DNA of 64,000 bases from Apiospora phragmitis. Its lineage: Eukaryota > Ascomycota > Sordariomycetes > Amphisphaeriales > Apiosporaceae. Shown here piece by piece: positions 26,739 through 36,565 of the stretch; the first letter of the stretch is position 1, and each line of letters starts with the position of its first letter. The notes under the pieces were generated by a model that saw only the letters and a program-made list of their open reading frames with translations, did not search any database and had not been told where the DNA came from. Both the position numbers and the translations under genes were made by a program. Where the stretch lies: the NCBI GenBank assembly GCA_038363925.1, contig JAQQWL010000006.1, forward strand, positions 4,816,501-4,880,500, read 5' to 3'.

Positions 26739-27399
26739 TATTACAACCCGACTTAACCATACAGCTAAAAAACCCCACTTATTAATACGGGGATATAATA
26801 ACCCGGTCTAGCTATAATACTATAACTAGTAATCACACCGCCAGTTATATTAACATATACGTAGCTATACTCTAATAACGTGTAATAAAACAAGCGGTCC
26901 CAGCCCGCGCAGCGATAAAACGAATAAAGGCAGATATAATAACAGGGTATAATAAGTCACATAACGGACCCCGGAGCGATAAAAAGTACGACGCCCGAAA
27001 TAAGCTAACCAGGGTTAGATCACCGTGATCTAAGGGATAGATTACCGTAAGCCAGCAACGAAATCACCGTAAACCCATAAGTGATCTAAAGGATTAATAA
27101 AAAAAGAATTAAATATATAATAGAAAACATCTCTTATATATTTTATATAAACATTTTTTATTTTAATAATTAATTTAAGTATTAATTTAACTTATTAATA
27201 AAATAAACAGCTTTAATAACTCTATTATAAATACCTTTTAATCTACGCACTTTAATTACCTTCGTTTTTACGAGCTATTACCTATTATATCGATAAAAGC
27301 GGATTTTTATCGCACGTTTAAATACTCTCTCGTATTATTAATATAAACCCTAGTACGTCTTACTAGGTTTCTTTTAAAACCTAGATAACGTTCGTTACA
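26739..27399 (+). repeat. 3' LTR of the chromovirus
   Basis: 661 bp, less mutated than the 5' LTR. It ends TTCGTTACA followed by the GCGGT duplication. A 13-bp palindrome GATCACCGTGATC lies near 27019-27031. Confidence 0.9.
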
Positions 27400-27871
27400 G
27401 CGGTATCCCCTAAAGGCTAGACTAATAAAGAGCTGGCCCTAGTGTGGCTAAATAAGGTCTTTATCCTTTATATAAAGCTTGAAAAACGAGGACTAATAGC
27501 GGCTTATTATCCTTGATAGCTACGCTAGCTACGTAAGCGAGGACTTTATTATAACGTGCTTAAAATATAAGATATAGCTTTTTTTCCTTCCGGTATACTC
27601 GTCGCATCTATTATAACCCTTAGATCTTAATCCTTTTAATATATTAAAAATACCTATTATTAAAAAGTAACCCTATATTATATAGGGCTTAATAATATAA
27701 ATATAAATAAGGAAAAACTTCTTTCGATATTATAAACTAATTAAAAGGTTTACTTTTCGGCCGTATATAATAACTAGCGGCTAGGCCGTAATTAATATAT
27801 TCCCTCGCGATATTAATAAGCCTTTTAATAGCTAGAACCGGAGAATAAAAAACTAAGTAAAAGCAGGACTA

Positions 27872-28536
27872 TGTAACGAACGCTATCTAGGTTCTAAAAG
27901 AAACCTAGTAAGACGTACTGGGGTTTATGTTAGCAATACGAGAGAGTATCTAAACGTGCGATAGAAGTCGCTTTTATTAATATAATAGGTAATAGTTAGT
28001 AGGAACGAAGGTAATTAAAGTGCGTAAGCTTAAAAGTATTTATAATAGTTTCGTTAAAGCTGTTTACTTTATTAATAGGTTAAGATTAATACTTAAATTA
28101 ATTACTAAAATAAAGAGTATTTATATAAAATATATAAGGGGAACGCCCGTCGTTATATATCCAGTCCTTCTTTTATTAATTTGTTATCGCTTAGTGATCT
28201 CTTTTGATCACGCTCTGCGTTACTTAGTGATCTCGCCTGATCACGCTCTGCGCTGCTTAGTAATCTCGCCTAATCAAGCTCTGCGCTGCTTAGTAATCTC
28301 TCCTGATCGTTTGCCGTGCTACGTAACTTATTGACGGTCGCCGTTGCTTTGTAGGCGCGTTCGCCCCATCGCCAGACGCGGTGGTGGCGTTGCTCGTTAT
28401 TAAGGAGGGTCTAGCTTCGTGTTGGTATAGCTAGCGGTGCGGTCCGTGGCTGTGGTATCGTAGCCTGTTCGGGGCATGGTAGTTCCGTGCCGGTGAGTGG
28501 GGTCTTTTGGCCGTATGGTTAGGTCGGGTTGTAACA
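27872..28536 (-). repeat. Solo LTR of the chromovirus family
   Basis: 665 bp with canonical TG...CA ends in reverse orientation (reads TGTTACAACCCGACC on the minus strand). Flanked by GACTA (27867..27871) and GACCA (28537..28541), a 5-bp target duplication with one C/T difference. Homologous along its length to the two full LTRs, but less mutated: its R/U3-like part (28290-28530) remains GC-rich. It interrupts element B's transposase. Confidence 0.88.
28190..28321 (-). repeat. Four 33-bp tandem repeats with palindromic core in the solo LTR
   Basis: Units start CTTAGTGATCTC and the best-kept one contains the perfect inverted pair GTGATC-(6 nt)-GATCAC. Because 33 is a multiple of three the array reads as an 11-residue repeat in one frame, but nothing else supports a protein there. 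Confidence 0.8.
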
Positions 28537-29069
28537 GACCATCTAAGCCTCCCCTTAACGTTTTTAATAAATAATTCTCCTCCATGGCGTTATTAATACT
28601 TACGACTAGCCGCTAAATTAAAGAATTAACGGATACGCTTAATAATAATAATATTATTATTAATAGCGCGACGCGCCGGGTTTTATTCCGGAAGCTTTAA
28701 AAAACTTTAAATATTTTAAACGGCTAGATTAGTTAATTAAAACACGAGAAGTTACTTTTAAAAAATAATCTAAAGAAAAAAAGAAGTAAAAAAAGGAAAA
28801 GAGTAATATTTAACCTTAATTAAAAGTTTACGCGTATACGAGATATTATAATAATTAAAAGGGAAATAAATAGCGTTATATTAAAACCCTAAGCTGTCAC
28901 TTTTTTATCGTCGGCGCCGGAAGCCGTTATAATTAAATCTAACTTTAAATCTAAAATTAAAAGTATTATAAAAGCGTTTCAAGATTAAAACGGTGTTTTT
29001 AAGATTTTATATTAATTTTTAATTAAATTATTCGTATTATTATTATGTAATATTATTATTAGGTTTTAA

Positions 29070-29102
29070 GGTCGCCATTGTATGGGGTAACCGTAGCACC
29101 GT
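29070..29102 (-). repeat. Right terminal inverted repeat of element B
   Basis: Inverted partner of 15149..15181, followed by TA at 29103-29104. Confidence 0.85.
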
Positions 29103-29104
29103 TA

Positions 29105-29830
29105 GCTAGCTTATTTATTACACATTCTTTAACCCCTCGATATTAGGGTCTTTACCCTTATAAAGGCTTATTACCGAAAGGAGATCGGTTTCCTAACCTT
29201 ATTAATAGATTCAGCCCCTATCGGTAAACGAAACTTCTTTATATGCTATACTAGAGCCCGGAAACAGACTTTATTAGCCTAGAATATTAAGGGTGGTTAG
29301 CGTGGTAGTAGCTTTTAGTCCGTATGTGTTACTAAGCTACTCACTAGCCCTCTTTTATTCGAAAATAGTAACCGAAAGCGACCGGAAGAAATAACACAGG
29401 TCTCAACTAGTTAAAATAAGGCCCTTATACTAATCTAGACTCCTTTAGCTAATAAAGTATTATAGTTAATATTAAAAAAGAGTATTAATTTAAAGCGCTA
29501 GATTTAATACTTTTATTAATTAAGTTAAAATAACCCTGCTACACAACGCCAGCTATTTAAAAAAGATCTAAGAAAGATACCACGAAAAAGACTATCTATT
29601 AATTAACGCGGAATTATAAATCTAATCCTTAAAAGAGAAGTTAGAGCTTATAAGGCCACAAAAAAAGCGAAGGGTATAGATTAGTCCGAATTCGAAATTT
29701 ATATCGATTGAAAGCATACAACGTATAAAGGAGGGACTAGATCAGGTTAAAATTAAAGAATCGGGTTCTAAAAGATCTACTGTATCTATTATTAAAAGCG
29801 ATTGCATTATAGTCTAAAATTAAAGGAATG
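29105..29830 (+). pseudogene. Transposase of element A, 3' part
   Basis: It continues the frame interrupted at 15147. Near 29128 it reads HIL, a stop where Gln is expected, then PLDIRVFTLIKAYYRKEIG, followed by DSAPIGKRNFF and CYTRAR. These match the conserved QPLD ... PIGKRNFL order of Fot1/Pot2-type transposases. It ends in decayed sequence before the right terminal repeat. Confidence 0.82.
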
Positions 29831-29874
29831 GTAGCTATTTAAAGTTGGTGGTCGATTTATACCATTAATTTTTT

Positions 29875-29903
29875 AGGGGGGTCAATTATGGGGTGATGTA
29901 CAT
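29875..29903 (-). repeat. Right terminal inverted repeat of element A
   Basis: 29 bp, inverted copy of 14104..14132, followed by TA at 29904-29905. The two differences are C/T and G/A. Confidence 0.9.
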
Positions 29904-29905
29904 TA

Positions 29906-29908
29906 CAT
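29906..29908 (-). other. Orphaned start codon of the interrupted secreted-protein gene
   Basis: CAT on the plus strand, ATG on the minus strand, directly outside the TA duplication of element A. Preceded on the minus strand by TTACAACC, a good fungal start context. Together with 14103 and downstream it would restore ATG-TAC in the frame of the gene at 13535..14103. Confidence 0.65.
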
Positions 29909-30051
29909 GGTTGTAATAGTGATGGAGTTTGACCCTGGATTGTAAAGATGAGAGCTGTAGAAGGGGGATGTGGTAATAAGGGCGTTTTGTCCTGAATATA
30001 GAGCTGATCTGATGATGTTTAAGAGGAAAAGACAACTATCCGCTCTTTATA
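29909..30051 (-). promoter_or_regulatory. Stranded promoter and 5' leader of the interrupted gene
   Basis: On the minus strand a TATAAAG box lies at 30045..30051, about 140 bp before the ATG. A pyrimidine-rich leader (CTTTTCCTCTT, CCCCCTTCTAC) follows, as is common upstream of fungal start codons. The sequence is not AT-mutated. Confidence 0.45.
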
Positions 30052-31054
30052 CACGATCATAATGTCCCATGATATCGTGGAACATACCACAGATACACTC
30101 ACACAGTGCAATACTAAGTCAACACAACTCTCCTTGCAACGATGATCTTCCCAGGCCTCAGTTACTACGGAATGGTCTCCTGATCCTTCCCGAATTCTTA
30201 CATTGTCACAGGAACCATTGTACCATAATCACACATCAGGAGTGTGCAACAAATGCAGCAAGTCCTTGAAGAGATTCCGCACTCGCCACTCCCGAAATTT
30301 GGCATTTCAAGAAAGGACCTTCGCTTAGTAACTTCATGTAAGCGAAGGCGTGCTGGGTTCTCGGCTGTCGTTGCCAACTCATGGATCTGGTGTTATGCCT
30401 TCGCTATGAAGGTTAAATCTGTGAGGCGAATCTCGAGAACTCAGTGGCAGGCCATGAATACTGCACTGGAAAGTGACGCGAGAACTGCGTGCAATGAAGA
30501 AGGCAGCCCCCTTTTCTTTTTGGTCTGTTCTAAACTGACCACCAGTTGAGGATTCGGGTTTCCCTTTGAGTTTCACTTCTCGTGGTTTGTTTTTAAAACC
30601 AAGGAACCCTAGGCACACCGGCTTACAGGGAAGGCTTCCCAGTATACCATTCGATTCCGACAAGAAAGTGATACTCGCTACCCTTACACAGATTTGAGTC
30701 TTCCATTTAGTGACACGACCTCAGAGAATTACCTTAAGACTCTGTCCAAAAACGGATGTTCAGCTCTGCTATCAGAGAAATGGCCTACTACTGCCCGTAC
30801 AATGGAAAAGTAATGAAATACATATTACTATCAAATATATATTATCCTGATACGAGCGGGGAAGAGAAAATTGAAAAAGACGAAAAGGCCATCGGCCTAA
30901 AGAATGTGAGAGAGAGAAAGGGCCCCGAAGCAAAAGAAAAAGAACGACAGGGGTTACCCGAACACACTGAAATAGACGTCCCTCTTCATGCGTAGGTCGC
31001 ACATATTACCTCCTCTCACAGCGTCTCCCGCCTTCTGATTCCTACTCACTGCCC
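30052..31054. other. Intergenic region
   Basis: Normal base composition again. Short open frames on both strands (for example 30244..30549 plus and 30379..30663 minus) overlap antisense and show no recognisable domain. No gene is supported. Confidence 0.45.
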
Positions 31055-34000
31055 CTATCTCCCACGGCCACCACCCCCAGCATTCCCTCCCCCCTGTCCC
31101 GCCTGCTCATCATTTCCGTCCGGCAAGAGCCCCCACCAGCTCAACTCCCCCCGCCCCAGCAAATCATCATCAGCCGAAGCCCGCCCCTGCCCGAACGCCG
31201 CAAGGTTCCAGCGCTCGACCCCCGCCGCGCCCGCCATCTCGCTTGGGAACCGCGCGAACACCTCGGCGTTGAGTCGCTCGTACTCGGCGTACCCCTTGTC
31301 GGCCGGCCAGCCGCCCGCGCGCTCGAGCGCGAGCCGCAGCAGCCAGAGGTGCTGGCGCGCGATCTGGCCGTCCGACCGTGGCTGCTCCCCATGGGTGGGG
31401 AAAACGAAGGCGCGGCCAAGGCCCATGAGGGGCGAGGAGCCGCTGCCGCCGTTGGAGGAGCTGCTGCTGATACAGGTGCTGCTGCTGCTGCGGCTGCTGC
31501 CGTCGACCATGCTGTGGCCGTTGAGCATGGAGTAGCCGAGGATGCCGTCCACGCTGGCGTAGTCAGGGTCGGTAAGACCGCGGAGAATGTCCTCGTGGAT
31601 CGCAGCGCTCTTCCGGTAATACCGGTTCGCAATCTCATTAGCCCCGGCGGACCCTCTTCGGCCATTGTTGTTGCCGCCGGTGGACTCTTGCTGCTGAAGC
31701 CGCAGCGCGACGCCCGAGTACAGCTGCGCCAGCAGCCCCGCCATCGCGAGCGTAGCCGGGTGGCACAGCCCGTGCACACGGCGGCAGTTGTAGACGATGT
31801 GCTCGGCCCCGCGCAGGGTCGCCGCCGCGTCGCCCGCGGCGTAGCGGGCCAGCAGGTGGCGGCGCGCCAGCGCGAACGTCACGGCCGGGTCCCAGTCGTG
31901 CTGCGCCTCGCGGCTCTCCCAGAGCGCCATCAGCAGGCGCGCCAGGGTCGGGTAATTCTCCTGCGCGCCCAGGAGGTTGATTAGTTGGTCGAGAGGCGCG
32001 GGGCCCAGCTTGGCCAAGTTGATTTTGAGTGCGTCGCCCTGCAGTACGCGCAGGACGTCTTCGAGGATGGGCTTGGACGTCTCGAGGAGAGGCTTGCGCG
32101 CGTTTTCGGGGGCGAGTTGGGGCTTGTCGCGGCCGTGGCCGGGAACGTCCGTCGCGCGGCTGCCGAGCTGCATGCCCATGGTGAGCACGAGCTTGGCTAT
32201 GACGGGTGTGTGATACGACGCGGGGTTGGCGGCGATGACTTTGAAACATGCGCGGGCGAGGTCACAAGCCGCATCGTAGCGACCCTCATCGAGTAGTTCC
32301 GCTAGACGGGTATTGCCAATAATGCCGGCGGTGCGCACCATGTCGTGGGACTTGTGCGTGCTCAGGCGTCCCAGAATGGCTTGGAACAGTATCTTGGTTT
32401 CGGCCGGGGACATCTTGGCCTGCCCCATAAAGCTCGGTTTGGCCTCGGCCACCCACGAGACGTACTGATCGAAGACGCGTGCAGCGGCAACGGGCCGGCC
32501 GGAGCTTTCAAGGCACTGGTGAATTTGCGCGGCGGCCACAGAGACGTCGAGGAAGGCGCTGGTCTTCGACCGGATCAGAGCGCGGAACTCGGCGAAATAG
32601 GTGTGCTGCGCGACCAGCGACGCCATGATCTCGGTCAAGGTGGTGGAGCTGCGGCCGAGGCTGTACTCCAGCTGGGCGAGGAAGACGAGGCTTTCGCGCC
32701 CGCACGAGGACAGGTCGAACTGGCTCGCTTTGGCGTTGGACGTGTCCTTCATCACCAGCTGGCGGTAAAGCTCCTCTGTAAGCTCCGTGGCTTGAGTCGC
32801 CTGCTGACTAACCATGTAGCTTGACGCGATTGTCTTCGCAGCAGTGACAAGCTGAGTCTGAGACTTGTGGGTGGTCAGGATACTGACCGTTGCCTCCTTG
32901 AGCTCGCGAGACACGGTCTCCTTGGTCTCCTTCCCGCGCTGATGCAGGCTTTGGAAGCTGACGAGTTCTGCAAGCTGCGTGAGCGACTCCTCGTGGGCCC
33001 AGCCATGCTTTTCGTGCACCGAGCTGAATCGCTGGCGCAGTACTTCGACGACCTGTTCAACCTGCGTGGACGACATGGTAGCCGAGTTGTACGATGACGA
33101 AATGACCGAGGTCGCCTGCTCCTCATGCATGATGTCCAGGGTGGATTTGATGTCTTGCAGGTCAATCTCGTGAGTCCCAGTCTTGATCAGTTCCTCGTAC
33201 AGCTGCATAGCTTCCATCTCGGTGGTCTTTGATTCCTGGCACACCCTGGCAAGCGTAAGTGTGGCCTGGATCGTGCCACGCTTCGAGACTCGGCTGTGAT
33301 GCGTGAGTGCTTCGACCGCTACCTCGGGTGTTTGCGCCATGCCAAGACCCCATTTACTGTCATCCACAGTATTACTAGCGAGTATCGGTCGCAGTGCAAG
33401 ACTTTCTACGGCGCGTCGGCGTCCATCGACTTGAGGGCCCCGAAGAAGGTGTTAAACAGCGTCTTTTAATACGGCAATGCTTCGGAGAAGGCACCCTTGC
33501 TCCACAGCTCCGTCGCAACGGTGATAATGGGTTTCAGGGCCTCGGGCTTGCTGGTCTTGCTGTCTCCGTTGATGGCTCGAATAATCTTCTGATAGTACCC
33601 GATATAGGCGGGACGTGTCATGGTCGTCGAGAAGGTGGATCGACGGTTCATGCTGCTCGGGCGTCACCGTCTTGATGTACGATAGCAGGCGAGTCGCGAG
33701 GTCGGCGTGAGCATCTTTGACCGTGAGGACGAGTTGACCCTTGGCCTGCAGCTCGCGCAAGGATGCGCGAATGAGGCCATGGCGGATGCAAATGAGGCCG
33801 TGCTGCATGAAAACGAGACCTTTCACGTGCTTCAGAGTTGCCAGTACATCGACGTGCGCATTGGAAACAGTGCCCTTGTCGACTTGGACGCATGTCAGAG
33901 TGGCGAGCTCTCTGAGAGACAATGGCTGCTCGGCGGTGGCCAGCCACATGAGCATGTGTCTCGCCTCATCCATCATACTAGCCGAATGAACGTTCTGATG

Positions 34001-34567
34001 GACGAAGTCTGTGATGGCGGGCTTGGTCTTGGTGACAGTCTCAACGGCCGTGCGGAACGCGTCCAGCCCGACTGCACGGCGCAGGCGCTTGGTTGCCAGC
34101 TTGGCCCAGAGGCAGGATCCAGCAGACGCCTCGGTAATCTGGGAAACGATGGACTCTTGCTCAAACTCGGACATGTCGCCGAACTCGTTACCAGACTCGA
34201 AGTGGCTCCTGACAACGGTCATGATGTCGTCGAAAACCAGGCCGTCGGTGATCTGCATGCTCGACTGTCCTGGGGCATCTGCAAACTTGGCTCTTCCCAG
34301 CGTAATGAGCCGGACGTTGCTGCCTTTGGTGACGGCACCGACGAGGCGCCGGAACATGGACTTCTCGTCGCACACCGCGTCGTCAATGCCATCGACGACG
34401 AGGACCAGCTCCCTGGCACCGGGAAGGGCCGCCTCCAGAGCGTGCCCCATGGCCGTCCAGACGGCGTTGTCGTACTCATCATTGCTTGCGACTGTCTGGC
34501 ATTCTTTGTAGGCGGTGCACAAGATCTGCTGGAGCTGGATGTTGCCGACGCCCTTGTCAAGGAGCTA
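31055..34567 (-). pseudogene. NACHT-TPR (NLR-like) gene remnant, 5' end lost
   Basis: Fungal NACHT proteins are NLR-like regulators of non-self response. On the minus strand the first readable block (34522 downward) holds a Walker B-type strand, ELVLVVDGIDDAV, then the helical part of a NACHT module. There is no P-loop: sequence upstream belongs to another family. The frame shifts near 33610 to YYQKIIRAINGDS ... LFNTFFGALKSMD, meets TAG, and shifts back. From about 33370 an uninterrupted 770-codon stretch runs to 31055. It encodes helical TPR-like repeats (TLTLARVCQESKTTEMEA, LYEELIK). Ser-rich and Gly-rich low complexity lies near the C-terminus. At 34565-34567 a TAG stands where CAG would keep the frame open. 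The long clean 3' frame suggests recent decay, or that this part could be expressed alone. Confidence 0.72.
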
Positions 34568-36565
34568 GCTCATGACGGCTTTGGCGATGGCGGAGAAGAC
34601 GGCGGAGTCAAAGAGCGCGATACAAGAGAATGTCTGAGCCGGCGAGAGATTGTAGATGTCTGTATCGCCTTCGTTGCCGAAGTTACCAAAACGAGATGCT
34701 GTCGATTTAGAGCCCCCGATTTGATCGGGACGAGGTACCCATTTCATATTCCCGAGTGTTCCTGATGTGATCTCCAACGAGATCTTCGCCTCCGGAATCG
34801 ACGAGTAAATTCTATTGGCTGTGGCCAAGGCTCTCATAGAAGCGCGAAACTGGTCGTTGTCCTCATCATCGATGAAACTTTTGAGATGCGTTAAGGCACT
34901 AGCAGGTGAGAGTCGCTTGTGTTCGACTGTATCAATGAGAACATCGAGAATGTTCGCGCCATCGACCCTTGGCTTGAAATCGACGTGGGTCGTCTCGGAA
35001 GCTCACAGGGTCACTCCTGGGGTCATCTCCGCATCCCGCGTCCGGCCAAGTATGAGTACGAACTTGACGGCTTTCTGGGGGGCTCCATCCGCATCAGGGA
35101 TATTCCGAGTGTGCCGAGACCAGGCTTTAGGGGGATGCAGCTAATAGAACCTTTTTTCCACCGACTTCGTTGTTTCAGTGGCCAGAATTGGCTGGATTTC
35201 CGTACTGTGTATTTCACAGACATCCTCACCCATTTGCCTCACTTGGTCAAAGCGGGTATCTGTCTCATACCTGTCCAGCCATCGCATATGACCTGAAATA
35301 GGCTGGGCACTATCGTTTTGCAGACCAGCAGTGGGGATCGTTGTTGCAAACTCTGGGTATCTCGTGTTGTCTACGAACCTGATGATATAGGTTCTCTCGG
35401 TATGACGAGGAAAAGACAGTACTAACTGTCAGAGATACCGTATGCCATCCTCTGGGGACAAGAAATCAAGCAAAGTAGGTAAGTCCGTCAGGCCAAAGAC
35501 AGGGGAGATTTCTTCCGTGGGGCAGACGAGATTAGGGCATTGGCGCGCACCGAGTCGCATCAGCTGTTCACATTGCTTCTTTGCTAGCTGGCTGCCATTC
35601 AGTGACGGAGATAGCGCATTGGCAAACAAGCCGAGCCAGTTGACCGTGCCGTAGTTCCCTTCATGGTCCTCTGCCTTGATGAAATCCCATAACCGCACGA
35701 CGAAGGACGCCAGGTGAAGACGGTCGAAGCCCCAGCCCCTGGTAATGCAGCCGAAAGCTACTTGTACCAGCTCGGATATCGACACGCGGTCTTCCCGGAT
35801 CCCCAGGTTGGACGCGGTTGGCACCGGCGGGCCATAGTAGCGAAGGTGGCCTAGGGGAAGCGACCAGTACACCCCATCCTTGTTGGCGCGTTGCATCTGC
35901 AAGCCAATGGTCAAAATGCCGGCCGGGCTGACCAGAGGGTCGTGCTGGGTGACGGTTTTTGGAGCTTTCTGGAGAACCAGCATATCCGGATAGAGGTGCC
36001 ATGAGCTTATGCCGAGCAGCACTGACGCGTTTTCGACAGACTGGGGCATCCCTATGATGAGGTTGTCTACGGCCATCATGGCAGATTTCCAGGTCTGAAG
36101 CACGTTCTGAAAGAGCTTGGGGTGAGTATTGACCGGCAGCGAGACATTGCGTACGATTAGCCTCAGCCGGGTTTGTTTCAGCTGCATGGCATCGTCCACT
36201 GCCCTAATCCGATTGCGAGCGCTGCTGTCCCATTCTTTGAGCTGGTCTCTTGAGATAGTCAGTTTGGCCAGCTGGTGTGATAGTTGGCACAGAGGGTCTG
36301 TTGCGTCGACGGCGGCAAGCCCGAATTAAGCTAGGTGTTCGAGGAAGTCATTGCTGGAATAGAGCCCCAAGTTTCCTAGCAGTGACATGTGGCTGTCCCT
36401 CCTCGGCGGAAACGCGTCGGAGGGGGCTTATTTCTTTCCCAAGTCCAAGAACTCCTTGGGTGGCTGTACTTGAATAAGCGAGAAATCGAGGTTTATCGTC
36501 GCCAATCCAACATTGGTTTCTTGCTTGCCCGTCAGAAGCGACGCTGAAAGCTGTTGAAGAGCCAT
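34568..36565 (-). pseudogene. 5' fragment of a second NLR-associated fungal gene, fused to the NACHT remnant
   Basis: Starting at ATG 36565 the sequence reads MALQQLSASLLTGKQ and TINLDFSLIQVQPP, then shifts frame to RRVSAEEGQPHVTARKLG. It is scrambled until 36199 and resumes as a 256-codon frame (35429..36199) with NLIIGMPQSVENASVLLG, SSWHLYPDM and LRYYGPP. Further degraded frames follow, with GHMRWLDRYETD and SRFGNFGNEGDTDIYNLS. I recognise this as a large uncharacterised protein type frequent in Sordariomycetes. Its normal continuation after LFDSAV is missing; instead it runs into SAIAKAVMS and the NACHT part. At least three frameshifts and several stops. Function unknown. Confidence 0.6.

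Larger units (their letters stand above)
16021..27399 (+). mobile_element. Ty3/gypsy chromovirus LTR retrotransposon with complete ends, RIP-mutated
   Basis: Two direct LTRs (16021..16680 and 26739..27399) are flanked by a perfect 5-bp target duplication GCGGT (16016..16020 and 27400..27404). The ends derive from TGTTACAACCC ... TTCGTTACA with C-to-T/G-to-A changes. A purine-rich tract (AAAAAAAAGAGAATAA) sits directly before the 3' LTR. Domain order is gag, protease region, reverse transcriptase, RNase H, integrase, chromodomain, which is Ty3/gypsy and not copia. Two element C copies are inserted in it. Without them the length is about 7.66 kb, usual for this group. Every coding block is full of stops. 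Confidence 0.93.
27405..29066 (+). pseudogene. Transposase of element B, 3' part (itself interrupted by the solo LTR)
   Basis: After the GCGGT duplication it resumes with a frame reading TNKELALVWLNKVFI. Conserved C-terminal blocks survive only as fragments. The solo LTR (27872..28536) sits inside it. After the LTR, IKELTDTLNNN and RRVLFRKL resemble the helical tails of Fot1/Pot2-type transposases. There is no intact frame. Confidence 0.7.
15149..29102 (+). mobile_element. Element B: second Fot1-like DNA transposon, inserted in A
   Basis: Inverted ends of about 33 bp: 15149..15181 (starting ACAGTGCTACGG) and 29070..29102 (its complement starting ACGGTGCTACGG). Almost all mismatches are transitions. 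TA lies outside each end (15147-15148, 29103-29104). Its transposase is split by the chromovirus at a GCGGT duplication and again by a solo LTR. Without those inserts B is about 1,900 bp. The NIDEIG block (around 15771) and GRALPPFIIFKG lie left of the retroelement. A TNKELALVWLNKVFI block (around 27430) lies right of it. The order and content fit the Fot1/pogo family, distinct from A in sequence. Confidence 0.87.
14104..29903 (+). mobile_element. Element A: Fot1/pogo-like DNA transposon, outermost layer of the nested stack
   Basis: The ends are 29-bp inverted repeats (14104..14132 and 29875..29903) that differ at two positions, both transitions (ACGTACGTCACC against ATGTACATCACC). TA target duplications flank them (14102-14103, 29904-29905). 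The transposase is split by element B. The 5' part carries a CENP-B-like helix-turn-helix region and an N-x-DE-x-G (NIDEHG) block. The 3' part carries an LQPLDIRVF-like block followed by PIGKRNFF. These are the landmarks of Fot1/Pot2-type transposases. Removing element B and one TA leaves about 1,844 bp and keeps the reading frame. Numerous stop codons explained by C-to-T/G-to-A make it inactive. Confidence 0.9.

Noticed and set aside
28020..28334. 104-codon frame with an 11-residue repeat (LVISPDHALRC)
   Set aside because: It falls wholly in a solo LTR and reflects the 33-bp tandem array; no evidence of translation.
28335..28347. 13-bp match (CGGTCGCCGTTGC) to the end of element B inside the solo LTR
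   Set aside because: It is short, lies inside the LTR and has no partner or target duplication, so chance is likely.
14900..29000. CRISPR-like or satellite array in the AT-rich block
   Set aside because: No regularly spaced identical repeats; the similarities found are LTRs and terminal inverted repeats.
14104..29903. AT-rich block as a centromere or mitochondrial insertion
   Set aside because: Terminal repeats, target duplications and retrotransposon/transposase blocks explain it as RIP-mutated nested transposons.
31349..31984. 211-codon plus-strand Ala-rich frame
   Set aside because: Antisense to the TPR frame; composition is what reverse-complemented Gly/Ser/Arg codons give.
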